From JAFAGX01 sp035623335 (GTDB lineage: Bacteria > Acidobacteriota > Terriglobia > Terriglobales > Acidobacteriaceae), in contig DASPTQ010000106.1 in assembly GCA_035623335.1 (NCBI GenBank), positions 1 through 64,000 of the forward strand: 64,000 nucleotides of DNA, in the 5' to 3' direction. The translations under genes and the position numbers were made by a program. A model generated the notes under the pieces. That model was not told the DNA's origin. It did not search any database and worked only from the letters and a program-made list of their open reading frames with translations. Below are positions 38,766 through 48,278 of this stretch, in pieces; within the stretch, counting starts at the first letter, position 1; each line of letters opens with the position of its first letter.

Positions 38766-41186
38766 CTACTCGTACCGCAGCGCCACCACGGGATCCATAC
38801 GGATCGCCCGGCGGGCGGGCACATAACATGCCAGCAACGCAACTGCTGTCAACAAGAGGGGGACCGTCAGAAAGGTGGCGCCATCCCAGGCACTCACGCC
38901 ATAGATGAGGTTTGAAAGCAACCGAGCCAGGCCCAAAGACATAAGCAGCCCCGTGCCCATGCCAATCGTCGAGAGCAGAAAAGCTCGCCCCATGACCGCG
39001 GCCAGCAATTTCCAGGAGTGCGCACCGAGCGCCATGCGAACGGCCAGATCGCGCCAGCGTTCGGTCACGGAATGTGCCATTACTCCGTACACTCCTACGC
39101 ACGCCAGGATCAAGCCAAGAAAAGCGAACACAGACATCAATCCCGCTACATATTGCAGAGCCCTTGCCTGGCTGCGAATGAGTTCGCGAAGCGACTGAAG
39201 ATTTTCAAGTGGCAGATCCGGATCGATGCGGCGGAGTTCCGAGCGAACCACCGCGGCGAGCTGCATCGGATCGCCTTCGCTGCGGATCACAAAATCCACC
39301 GAGCGCGTCGGGTTCTGTTCCGCGGACAAATACACAATCGAGCGGAACGAGCGATCATAGATTTCGTGCTGGACGTCGGCAACCACGCCAACGATGGTAA
39401 TCCAGTTTTCCGTATCGGGAGATCCAGAGAACCTGATCTGCTGGCCGACCGCGCTCCGTCCGGGCCAGAGTCGCTGCGCCATACTCTGGCTCACGATACA
39501 TACGGGCAGGCTTCCGCTGGAATCGGTCGCATCGAACTCGCGGCCGGCACGCAACGAAATGTGCATGCTCTGGAAGTAATGCTTGCTGACGGAATCAACC
39601 ATGGCCACCGGACCTTGGGTCTCGATTGGCGGCAAGTCTCGCACAATCAGATCCGAGCTGTTTTCATACGAACTGTAAGGAATGCCGCTCGCCAAGGCAG
39701 CCGACTGAACCTTGGGCAACGCCTGCAGTTGATCCAGAAGGCGGCTGTTGAATGCTCTGACTTGTTGCGCTTCGGGATAGCGATCCTGCGGCAAGTCGAC
39801 GTGAAAGGTCAACAGTGATGCCGGCGCGAGACCTTGTTGCCCGGTTGCAAGCAGGGCGAAGCCCTTCGCCATTAGTGTAGCCGCGATCAGCAGAATCGTT
39901 GCGAGCGTGGTTTCACTCAAGATGAGGGCTGCACGCCAGAAATGGCTGCGCCGTCCGGCCACGCGAACCGCAGACTCCGCCAAGCCGGCGCTGATTTGCG
40001 CCTTCGAAGCCTGCCATGCAGGGGCCAATCCCGAGAACAGGCCGCACGCAAGTGCGACTACCGTGGTGAACAACAGGCTGCGCGTGTTGATCGAGAGGCT
40101 GTCCACGTCGCAAAACCAGCGGACATCATTCGGCAACGTCCCGCGAAGAAAAGCTACTCCGCCGACACCGAACACCACCCCGATGGCACCTCCCATGATG
40201 CCCAACAGCATGCTCTCCAGTAGCAACTGACGAAACAACGGTCGTCGGCCTGCACCGAGGGCTGCGCGAACTGCGATCTCAGACCGCCGCTTCGCCGCGC
40301 GTGCAAATTGAATCGCTGAAATATTCACGCAGGTAATCAGTAGAACCATCCCCACAACCCCGGTCATCAGCAGGGCAAATTGGCGGTTGTAGTCGAGAAC
40401 GATGTGATCGTGCAGGCTGACAAGCTGAATGGAACGGTTCTGATTGGCCTGTGGGTACAACTCCGCCAGATGCTTCCAGAAAGTCTCAACTTCGGCTCGC
40501 GCCTGTTTTAGACTCACGCCGTTTTGTAAACGCCCGACGGTGTGCAGTTCGAGATCGCGACGCTCGCCACGCATTCGCGAGTCCTGGGTTAGAGGCATCC
40601 AGAATGACGGTGCTCCGAGCGGGAACGTAGCCCTGGCAGGCATGATGCCGATTACGGTATAGGGTTTGCCGTCCAGTTTCAGCGTCGCGCCTACTGCAGA
40701 AGCATCCGACCCAAAATACTGCCTCCAGAGGGCATTGCTGATGACAATCTGATCGCCTGTGCCGAAGGAATTTTGTTCGCTTGAAAAGTTGTGGCCAAGC
40801 ATCGGCCGAACCCTCACCACAGAAAAGAAATTTAGGGAAACTCGGACCCCGTAGAGTTCTTCTGCCTGTCCTTGACCGCTCGCACTGGCACTCCAATATT
40901 GGTAGGCCGCCAGTTGATCAAAACTCTTCAACTCGCTCTGCATGTCGAGATAATTCGCGGGCGATATTCCGGTGTTCTCGCTGCCCGGCAGCTGCTCTTC
41001 GACTACGCTCAGCCGATCCATCTCGGGCAAGGCCACCGGCTTGCGGATAATCAAATCGGCCAGGCTGAAGACCGCCGTATTCACTCCAATTCCGATAGCA
41101 AGGGTCAGCAACGAGACGATGGTGAACCCCGGACCCTTGCGCAACTGCCGCTGGGCGTAACGAAGGTCTTGTCCCAGTCCGCTCAT
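38766..41186 (-). CDS. ADOP-type MacB-like ABC transporter permease
   Basis: The 806-residue protein is built of two MacB/FtsX units: membrane helix (about 20-45), a large periplasmic MacB_PCD domain (about 50-240), three helices, then a second set ending with VMAHSVTERWRDLAVRMALGAH and three helices to CYVPARRAIRMDPVVALRYE. It belongs to the Acidobacterial duplicated orphan permease family; no ATPase gene is adjacent, as usual for it. The ATG at 41186 (MSGLGQDLRYAQRQLRKGPGF) is chosen by family start; AGGAGG lies twelve bases upstream, rather far. Substrate unknown. Confidence 0.88.
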   Translation of the reverse strand: MSGLGQDLRYAQRQLRKGPGFTIVSLLTLAIGIGVNTAVFSLADLIIRKPVALPEMDRLSVVEEQLPGSENTGISPANYLDMQSELKSFDQLAAYQYWSASASGQGQAEELYGVRVSLNFFSVVRVRPMLGHNFSSEQNSFGTGDQIVISNALWRQYFGSDASAVGATLKLDGKPYTVIGIMPARATFPLGAPSFWMPLTQDSRMRGERRDLELHTVGRLQNGVSLKQARAEVETFWKHLAELYPQANQNRSIQLVSLHDHIVLDYNRQFALLMTGVVGMVLLITCVNISAIQFARAAKRRSEIAVRAALGAGRRPLFRQLLLESMLLGIMGGAIGVVFGVGGVAFLRGTLPNDVRWFCDVDSLSINTRSLLFTTVVALACGLFSGLAPAWQASKAQISAGLAESAVRVAGRRSHFWRAALILSETTLATILLIAATLMAKGFALLATGQQGLAPASLLTFHVDLPQDRYPEAQQVRAFNSRLLDQLQALPKVQSAALASGIPYSSYENSSDLIVRDLPPIETQGPVAMVDSVSKHYFQSMHISLRAGREFDATDSSGSLPVCIVSQSMAQRLWPGRSAVGQQIRFSGSPDTENWITIVGVVADVQHEIYDRSFRSIVYLSAEQNPTRSVDFVIRSEGDPMQLAAVVRSELRRIDPDLPLENLQSLRELIRSQARALQYVAGLMSVFAFLGLILACVGVYGVMAHSVTERWRDLAVRMALGAHSWKLLAAVMGRAFLLSTIGMGTGLLMSLGLARLLSNLIYGVSAWDGATFLTVPLLLTAVALLACYVPARRAIRMDPVVALRYE

Positions 41187-41446
41187 CTCAGGTTTCGTCC
41201 TCCTGCTCGCCACCAGTGCCGCGATGCGTCGGTCCCAAGGCGAAACCGTCACGCCAGCTGTAGTTGGTTCCTCTTATTGCAAGAATCTTACCAATCTAGC
41301 GGCAAGTGTAACCCCGTGATGGTAAAGGAAAAGAGAATACGGCCGCCGAACTAGGGTCTTCAAAGGTGTCCACCCGCGAGCTTAGATGTCCGGAGACGAA
41401 CAGGGCAACCATCGGTCTGCTGCCTAGTCCGATCGGGAGATTTCCC

Positions 41447-42386
41447 TTACGGAAAAGCCGAGAACAAGTCCTTCAAGTCGGGCTGAACCGCGGCATTGCC
41501 AAGATAAGGCTCGACTCGAAAGATTTCTTCCAGGGTTCGAAGCAAGGCCCCATGAGCGTAGTGCGGCGCGTTGCTGTAACCCTTGCCCTTAGCCGGGGGC
41601 GACCGATCATTCCCATGGGGCCGTCTGCTTTGTCGCCTTCATCCCAAGTGAGGAACACTGCCCCTCCGTCGCCGAAGGCCTGGGAATTCAGAATTTCGGG
41701 GAGATGCTGTGCCAACCACGTATCGCCCTGGGCGACGCGATTGCGAAGTGGACTGCAACTGTCGTGCATATCGTTGCAAAGATTGGGGGTGATGAAGTTG
41801 TAGGGGGCCACGGAATGGTCAGGTCCTTGCTGAGTTCCTCGTACGGGCGTACATGCGCGATGCAGTAGGCCGAGTTCGGCTTCCTGCGATCGGTGACGTC
41901 ATCGAAGTACATGAACGGATCATGTTTCACCGCGTAGGGGTACCTGTCGGAAAGAGGGCGTTCCTTTCCCGAAATATTCTCCTGGTAGGCCCGCCACTCG
42001 ATTCCTCCCCCGGGCGCATTTTTCAAAAGAGTCACCAGATGCTGGCTGGTGGACGGACTGTTGGTCAAAGGAGAGCGATCGTTGGCAACGCCGAAATTGG
42101 TGCCGGCTTCCATCCAAAGGTAATTGGGCAAACTGGGATGGATGCGGAGAGGATTGAAATACTGCTACGTATGGGATGCCTGTGGCAATAGCGTCCCGTT
42201 GCTGTAAGGGGCGAACTTGCTGCCCTTGATGGAAGACCAGTCCTGGTTCTCCATCACGATGACCCACACGGTCTTAATATGGTGGCCGGAGGGCGCCGGT
42301 GGGTTCTGAACCGCCCTCACGCCGGGAATGGCTGCGAAACACACCACGGGCACCACAAGCAAGCATCGAGAACGTATCATCCCCAT
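41447..42386 (-). pseudogene. Decayed phosphoesterase-family gene
   Basis: Reading starts at 42386 with a signal peptide (LLVVPVVCFAAIPGVRA) and VWVIVMENQDWSSI, typical of PF04185 phosphoesterases. An in-frame TAG at 42165-42167 stops it; beyond the stop the same frame continues QYFNPLRIHPSLPNYLWMEAGTNFG, so TAG probably replaced a Glu GAG. Near 41820 homology shifts frame to APYNFITPNLCNDMHDSC and FLTWDEGDKADGPMGMI, and near 41610 it shifts again to KGKGYSNAPHYAHGALLRTLEEIF, ending LKDLFSAFP at the TAA at 41447. One nonsense codon and two frameshifts make sequencing error alone unlikely. Confidence 0.78.
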
Positions 42387-42540
42387 ATTGTGCCACCTCG
42401 CGAGGAATCGTCTCCGGGGACATCGCTGACCGCCGCTACCGTTTGCCCTCCTCCCGCAGCGGAGACCTTCTAGGATAAGATAGGCAATTCGCGAACCAGC
42501 CCCAGAAGGTTCCGACTCAGTAACCCGGAGGACTCCACAA

Positions 42541-43968
42541 TTGGATCGAAGCAAGTGGTGGGTTTCACTGCCCTTGGCCTTGTGCTTCTTCCTCGGGGTA
42601 TCGCCAGCGCAACTCGACGAGGCAACCAGGAAGTTATCGCACGACATTTTCCAGCAACTCATTGAGATTAATTCCACCGACTCCATTGGCAGCGTGACGC
42701 AAGCTTCCGAGGCGATGGCACAACGGTTCCGCGATGCCGGGTTTGCGGCTTCCGACCTTCAGATCCTCGGTCCCAACGAGCGCAAAAAGAATTTGGTCGT
42801 GCGGCTGCACGGGACGGGCAAACACAAGCCGCTCCTGCTGATTGGACACCTCGATGTGGTCGAGGCGCACCAGGAGGACTGGAGCACAAATCCTTTTCAG
42901 TTTGTGGAGAAGGACGGCTTCTATTACGGGCGCGGCACCCAGGACATGAAGAGTGGCGACGCCATTATGGTCACCACGCTGATCCGCTTCAAAAAAGAAG
43001 GCTACACTCCTCAGCGCGACATCATTCTGGCGCTCACCGCCGACGAGGAGGGCGGCAAGTCGAACGGAGTCGATTGGCTGCTCAAGAACCATCGCGATCT
43101 GATGGACGCCGAGTTCGTTTTCAATCACGATGGTGGCGGCCTCTTGAGCGACCACGGCAAACCGGTGATGATGACGGTGGATGCGACGGAAAAGTTGTAC
43201 GCCGATTTCCGGCTCTTGGTGACAAACCCCGGAGGCCACAGCTCGCTGCCTACTCCGGACAATGCCATTTACCACCTTGCCGACGGGTTGGCGCGGCTGG
43301 AGCGCTACCATTTTGCTTTTGAACTCAACGAAGTGACGCGTGCTTACTACGAGCAGATGGCCAAGGTGGAAACCCCGGCGCGCGCGGCCGACATGAGAGC
43401 AATTCTCAGAAATCCGCCGGATGAGGCAGCCATTGCCCGACTTTCGCAAGATCCCATCGACAACTCCACCCTGCACACCACATGCGTGGCCACGCGTTTG
43501 AACGCCGGACATGCCAACAACGCCTTGCCACAGCGTGCCGAGGCCAATGTGAATTGCCGGATTCTGCCGGGACATTCTGCCGAGGAGATTCGGCAGGAGC
43601 TGATTCGGGTATTGGCCGACCCGAAGATCACCGTGCGCTCCATGAATAACTTCGGGAATATTTTCGACACGGCGCCCGACCGAAAGAGTTTTCCGCCTCC
43701 GCCGTTGCGCCCCGACGTGTTTCGGCCGCTCGAGAGAATTACCTCCGAGATGTGGCCGGGCACGCCGGTAGTTCCGGAGATGGCAACCGGCGCTTCCGAT
43801 GGGATCTACACCATGGGTGTGGGCATGCCTACCTATGGAATTGCAGGTATCGCCATCGACCGCGATGATATCCGTGCCCACGGACGGGATGAGAGGCTGG
43901 GCATTCAGTCCTATTATGATGGAGTCGACTTCTATTACCGGTATTTGAAGGCGGTGACGTCAGAGTAG
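42541..43968 (+). CDS. Secreted M20-family metallopeptidase
   Basis: The 475-residue protein has a signal peptide (VSLPLALCFFLGVSPA) and the M20 di-zinc motifs: GHLDVV, YGRGTQDMKSG, ADEEGGKSNG, FNHDGGG and GGHSSLPTPDN in the lid domain. Its size and the SLPTPDNAIYHL region resemble PM20D1/carboxypeptidase-S-like members that act on small peptides or N-acyl amino acids. The start is a TTG with GGAGG nine bases upstream. It is 200 bases upstream of the purine operon on the same strand, but a separate promoter lies between them. Confidence 0.82.
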   Translation: MDRSKWWVSLPLALCFFLGVSPAQLDEATRKLSHDIFQQLIEINSTDSIGSVTQASEAMAQRFRDAGFAASDLQILGPNERKKNLVVRLHGTGKHKPLLLIGHLDVVEAHQEDWSTNPFQFVEKDGFYYGRGTQDMKSGDAIMVTTLIRFKKEGYTPQRDIILALTADEEGGKSNGVDWLLKNHRDLMDAEFVFNHDGGGLLSDHGKPVMMTVDATEKLYADFRLLVTNPGGHSSLPTPDNAIYHLADGLARLERYHFAFELNEVTRAYYEQMAKVETPARAADMRAILRNPPDEAAIARLSQDPIDNSTLHTTCVATRLNAGHANNALPQRAEANVNCRILPGHSAEEIRQELIRVLADPKITVRSMNNFGNIFDTAPDRKSFPPPPLRPDVFRPLERITSEMWPGTPVVPEMATGASDGIYTMGVGMPTYGIAGIAIDRDDIRAHGRDERLGIQSYYDGVDFYYRYLKAVTSE

Positions 43969-44075
43969 TGCATCGTTTTTCCGGCTTTCTCAGCGCCTCG
44001 CGGCGCCGGGCGGTAACTAGCGCTCCCCACCATCGTTTCCTCCCCATTCCACGATTTCGCCGGTCCGCACCAGGT

Positions 44076-44132
44076 AAGGTCCTTAAGGGCCTTCCTAAGT
44101 GGGTTGAAAACGGCAGTGCTTCCGGATAGGCT
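44076..44132 (+). promoter_or_regulatory. Promoter and palindrome upstream of the purine operon
   Basis: TTGAAA (44104-44109), 17 bases, TAGGCT (44127-44132) form a plausible sigma-70 promoter, with initiation near 44140 and the first start codon at 44168. Just upstream lies an imperfect 18-bp palindrome, AAGGTCCTTAAGGGCCTT (44076-44093), that matches its reverse complement at 16 of 18 positions. It could bind a purine-pathway regulator; no such regulator gene is adjacent. Confidence 0.4.
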
Positions 44133-44167
44133 TTGTCATTCCCGCTAGGGGTCGGCAGGAGCACCGA

Positions 44168-45529
44168 TTGCAGGCTTTTCTTGCGCGCCGGGTGGTGACG
44201 CCGGAAGGTATCCGGCCAGCAGCCGTGCTGGTGGAGGGTGAACGCATCCGTGGCGTGGCCTCTCCAGCGGAAGTGCCGAGCGAGGCGTCGCGAGAGGATT
44301 TCGAGAACGCGGTGTTGTTGCCCGGACTGGTGGACTCCCACGTGCACATCAACGAGCCGGGGCGAACCGAGTGGGAAGGTTTTTCGACGGCAACGCGGGC
44401 TGCCGCCGCCGGCGGCTACACCATGCTGGTGGACATGCCACTGAACTGTGTGCCCGCGACGACCAATGTGGCCGCGCTTACGGCGAAGCGGCGGGCGGCG
44501 CGAGGTCAGTGTCGGGTTGATTGGGCGGCTTGGGGCGGAGTGGTTCCGGGCAACGCGAACGAGGTTGAGCCCCTTGCGAAGGCGGGTGTGCTGGGATTCA
44601 AGTGCTTTCTGGTGCATGCTGGAATCGAGGAGTTCCCCATGGTCTCGGAGCCGGATTTGCGGGCCGCCCTGCCCTACGTGGCTGACACCGGCCTGCCGCT
44701 GCTGGTGCATGCCGAGCTTCCCCCCCAGCTGGACGCGGCGACTCGACGGTTGCGGGATGCGGATTGGGGATGTTACTCGACCTATTTGCGGTCTCGGCCC
44801 GACGAGGCGGAACTGGCAGCGATCCGGTTGATGCTATCCCTGTGCCGCGAATATCGATTCCGGCTTCACATCGTGCACCTGGCGACGGGCTTGGCCCTCG
44901 AGGAGTTAGGTCGAGCGCGGGCTGAAGGCCTGCCCGTCAGCGTGGAGACCTGCCCCCACTACCTGCATCTGGAGGCAGAGACGATTGCCGATGGAGCGAC
45001 GCTCGCGAAGTGCGCACCCCCGGTTCGCAGCCGGGCGAATCGGGATCAGCTTTGGCAGGGTCTGAGAGACGGAATCATTGATTTGGTTGTGACCGACCAT
45101 TCGCCTTGTCCGCCGGAGATGAAACGCCTGCAGGAAGGGAATTTCCAGACTGCCTGGGGAGGGATTGCTAGTCTTTCGCTGGCGCTTCCGCTCCTCTGGA
45201 CTGAGGCGCAGGCACGCGGGTTCGCACTGACGAACCTTGCGCGTTGGATGGCGGAAGCACCGGCACGACTGGCCAACTGCGAGTTCGAAAAGGGACGAAT
45301 TGCGGCAGGGTGGGATGCGGACTTCGTCGTGTTTGATCCAGAGCAACAGTTCACGGTGACCGAGGACCGATTGCACCAGCGCCATCCTGTGTCGCCCTAC
45401 TTGGGCGAAACGCTGCGAGGTGTAGTGAAGAGGACGTACTTGCGAGGCCAGATGGTATTTTGTGACGGCGAGTTTCCCGGCACGGCAATAGGACGGGAGT
45501 TCCGCCGGTTTCCCCATGGGGTTGCGTGA
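44168..45529 (+). CDS. allB: Allantoinase (cyclic amidohydrolase)
   Basis: The 453-residue enzyme of the dihydroorotase/allantoinase family opens the ring of allantoin to give allantoate. Metal-binding residues are present: DSHVHINEPGRTEWEG, the carboxylatable Lys in GFKCFL, LLVHAELP, LHIVHLATG and the Asp in VTDHSPCP. The TTG start follows AGGAG by six bases. It is the first gene of the operon and overlaps the xanthine dehydrogenase gene by four bases, which favours allantoinase over dihydroorotase. Confidence 0.85.
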   Translation: MQAFLARRVVTPEGIRPAAVLVEGERIRGVASPAEVPSEASREDFENAVLLPGLVDSHVHINEPGRTEWEGFSTATRAAAAGGYTMLVDMPLNCVPATTNVAALTAKRRAARGQCRVDWAAWGGVVPGNANEVEPLAKAGVLGFKCFLVHAGIEEFPMVSEPDLRAALPYVADTGLPLLVHAELPPQLDAATRRLRDADWGCYSTYLRSRPDEAELAAIRLMLSLCREYRFRLHIVHLATGLALEELGRARAEGLPVSVETCPHYLHLEAETIADGATLAKCAPPVRSRANRDQLWQGLRDGIIDLVVTDHSPCPPEMKRLQEGNFQTAWGGIASLSLALPLLWTEAQARGFALTNLARWMAEAPARLANCEFEKGRIAAGWDADFVVFDPEQQFTVTEDRLHQRHPVSPYLGETLRGVVKRTYLRGQMVFCDGEFPGTAIGREFRRFPHGVA

Positions 45530-47793
45530 AGACGGAGCACATTGTCGGGGTGGGGGTTCCACGGAAGGAGGGATGGGACAAGGTCACGGGCCGTGTGCAA
45601 TACATCGACGACATGTCGTTGCCGAACATGCTGTGGGGTGCCACCGTGCGCAGCAGCATTCCGCGCGGGAGAATCAAGAGGATCACATTCGACGCCGGCA
45701 TCCCTTGGGACGAGTTCGTGATCGTCTCGGCGAAAGACATTCCTGGGAAGAACTGTGTCGCGTTGATCGTGGACGACCAGCCATGCCTGGTGGAGGCCAT
45801 CGTCAACCATCCGGAAGAGCCGATTCTGCTGTTGGCGCACCGGGACCAGCACATCCTTCCCAAGGCGGTGGAGGCAGTGGCGATTGATTACGAACCTCTG
45901 CCGGCGGTGTTCTCGATTGAGGAGAGCGAGCGACAGGCGGCAATCATCTGGGGAACGGATAACATCTTCAAACGTTATCTGATCGAACAGGGCGATCTCG
46001 AGCCGGTGTGGGCGCAGGCCGATTTCGTCGTCGAAGGGGAATATACGACCGAGGCACAGGAGCAGTTGTACATCGAGAACAATGGTGTGATCGCCAGTTT
46101 CGACCGCGAGCGGGGGATCACGCTATGGGGCTCGTTGCAGTGTCCCTATTACGTTCACAAAGCGCTCATGAAGTTGTGTGACTTGCCCGAGAACAAGGTG
46201 CGGGTGGTGCAGACGGAGACCGGAGGCGCTTTCGGAGGGAAGGAAGAATATCCGTCGATGATTGCCGGACACGCGGCGTTGCTGGCGATGAAGTCGGGGC
46301 ACCCGGTAAAGATCGTCTATGACCGGATGGAAGACATGGTAGCGACGACCAAGCGCCATCCCTCGCGAACCCGGCATCGGACGGCGGTAAGCCGGGAGGG
46401 CAAGATCCTGGGCGGGGAAATCGAATTCGTGGTCGACGGCGGAGCGTATACGACGCTAACCCCAGTGGTATTGTCGCGGGGCACGATTCATGCCGGCGGT
46501 CCTTATTATTGGCCGAATATCCGGATTCACGCCAAGGCGGTGGCTACCAATGCGCCCCCCCACGGCGCCTTTCGTGGGTTTGGAGCGCCCCAAAGCCTGT
46601 TTGCCATGGAGCGGCACATGGACCGCATCGCCCTCACCCTGGGGATCTCAGCGCTGGAGTTACGGCGGAGAAATTTCCTGAAAACGGGGCAGACCACAAC
46701 CACCGGGCAGGTGATTCGTGATCCGATTGATCTCGACAAGCTTCTGGATCGAGCACTTGGGCTGGCGGACTATCACCGTAAGAAAGAGTGTTTTCGAGCA
46801 GAGAATGCGTCGGAGGGGTGGAAAAAGGGAATCGGTGTCGCAGCGTTTCTGCATGGAGCGGGTTTCACCGGATCCGGAGAACGCACCTTGGGTTCGGTCG
46901 TGGGGGTGGAAGGTTGTCGAGACGGAGGCGTGCGGGTGTTAGTCTCGAGCACGGAATTCGGACAGGGGACGAAAACCGTACTGTGCCAGATTGCGGCGGA
47001 AACGCTCGGGCTGTCCTACGAGGACGCCGATATTGCGCCGGCGGATACGCAGCAAGTACCGAACAGTGGACCGACCGTAGCTTCACGCACGGTTATGGTG
47101 GTCGGCAAGCTGGTCGAGTCGGCGGCGCGAGGACTCGATCAGACGCTCATCGCGTCGGGGTTGCTTCGAGCCGGGCACTCGCGGGAGGAGTTTCGCGAGG
47201 CATGCGCGAACTATGTCGCCGAACATGGAGCGCTCAAGTCTTGGGCGCAATACCAGGCACCCCCTGGTATTGTTTGGGACGACGAGAAATATCGCGGCGA
47301 AGCCTACGCGGCCTTCGCATGGGCGGTATACATTGCCGAGGTTACCGTCGATCTGACAAGTTACAGCGTGAGCGTCGACGACTTCGTTGCCCTGCAGGAA
47401 GTAGGGCGAGTGTTGCACCCGGTGCTGGCGCGGGGGCAGATTGCGGGGGGGGTCGCGCAAGGAATTGGATATGCACTGTATGAGAAAGTGGTGTGGCAAC
47501 AAGGCCGCATGCAAAATGCCCAGATGACGAACTACATCATGCCCACATCGGTGGACGTGCCAACGATTCGCGTGTACTTCGAGCAGTTGGGGAACGTCCA
47601 CGGTGCGTTTGGCGCCAAGGGGATCGGCGAGCTGCCGATCGATGGGCCGGCGCCGGCCATCGTGAATGCCATTGTGGATGCGCTCGGGATTAACTTCGAT
47701 TCGATCCCCCTGCTTCCGGAAAATATCTTCGAGGCGGTGGCCCGCTATGCCCAGACCGAGTCCCAGGGGGGAGCGGCGCAGGGATTGCGATGA
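45526..47793 (+). CDS. Xanthine dehydrogenase, molybdopterin-binding subunit
   Basis: The 755-residue large subunit has the expected landmarks: TGRVQYIDDM, ETGGAFGGKEEYPS, NAPPHGAFRGFGAPQ with the conserved Arg, SSTEFGQGTKTV and GAKGIGELP with the active-site Glu702. It oxidises hypoxanthine and xanthine to urate with the FeS and FAD subunits encoded downstream. The GTG start overlaps the previous stop by four bases. No XdhC-type cofactor-insertion gene was seen in the operon. Confidence 0.88.
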   Translation: MKTEHIVGVGVPRKEGWDKVTGRVQYIDDMSLPNMLWGATVRSSIPRGRIKRITFDAGIPWDEFVIVSAKDIPGKNCVALIVDDQPCLVEAIVNHPEEPILLLAHRDQHILPKAVEAVAIDYEPLPAVFSIEESERQAAIIWGTDNIFKRYLIEQGDLEPVWAQADFVVEGEYTTEAQEQLYIENNGVIASFDRERGITLWGSLQCPYYVHKALMKLCDLPENKVRVVQTETGGAFGGKEEYPSMIAGHAALLAMKSGHPVKIVYDRMEDMVATTKRHPSRTRHRTAVSREGKILGGEIEFVVDGGAYTTLTPVVLSRGTIHAGGPYYWPNIRIHAKAVATNAPPHGAFRGFGAPQSLFAMERHMDRIALTLGISALELRRRNFLKTGQTTTTGQVIRDPIDLDKLLDRALGLADYHRKKECFRAENASEGWKKGIGVAAFLHGAGFTGSGERTLGSVVGVEGCRDGGVRVLVSSTEFGQGTKTVLCQIAAETLGLSYEDADIAPADTQQVPNSGPTVASRTVMVVGKLVESAARGLDQTLIASGLLRAGHSREEFREACANYVAEHGALKSWAQYQAPPGIVWDDEKYRGEAYAAFAWAVYIAEVTVDLTSYSVSVDDFVALQEVGRVLHPVLARGQIAGGVAQGIGYALYEKVVWQQGRMQNAQMTNYIMPTSVDVPTIRVYFEQLGNVHGAFGAKGIGELPIDGPAPAIVNAIVDALGINFDSIPLLPENIFEAVARYAQTESQGGAAQGLR

Positions 47794-48278
47794 CCACCTC
47801 CCGCTTGCAATGTGAAGTCTCGCTTACGGTAAACGGCAAGTCTCAGACGCTACTTGTCTATCCCATGGAACGCTTGCTCGATGTTTTGCGACAGCAGCTT
47901 GGACTGACCGGCACCAAAGAGGGCTGCGGGGAAGGCGAGTGTGGCTCGTGTTCGGTGCTCATGAATGGGGAACTGGTGACCAGTTGCTTGGTGCCGGTCT
48001 TGCAAGCGCAGGGCGCGCAGGTCGTCACCATCGAAGGACTGGCTCTACCATCGCACTTGCACCCGATGCAGCAGGCGTTTCTGGACTGTGGAGGCGCGCA
48101 GTGCGGCATCTGCACACCGGGAATGATCATGGCGGCTTATCATCTCTTGACCAAAAAACCACGGCCCACGGCGCGCGAAATCAAGGACGGATTAGCGGGC
48201 AACCTTTGCCGGTGTACGGGGTATGCGCAGATTTGTGAAGCAGTCGCGGCAGCGGCAGCCCAGGGGGACAGGGAATGA
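47790..48278 (+). CDS. Xanthine dehydrogenase, 2Fe-2S subunit
   Basis: The 162-residue small subunit has a plant-ferredoxin-type cluster site (GCGEGECGSCSVLMNG ... SCLVP) and the second, helical-domain cluster site (CGICTPGMIMA ... LCRCTGY). It passes electrons from the molybdenum centre to the FAD subunit. It overlaps the genes on both sides by four bases. Length and cysteine spacing are normal. Confidence 0.92.
   Translation: MTTSRLQCEVSLTVNGKSQTLLVYPMERLLDVLRQQLGLTGTKEGCGEGECGSCSVLMNGELVTSCLVPVLQAQGAQVVTIEGLALPSHLHPMQQAFLDCGGAQCGICTPGMIMAAYHLLTKKPRPTAREIKDGLAGNLCRCTGYAQICEAVAAAAAQGDRE

Noticed and set aside
42634..43881. 415-codon open frame on the minus strand opposite the M20 peptidase
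   Set aside because: The plus strand has the full set of zinc motifs; the antisense frame is a by-product of high GC codon use.
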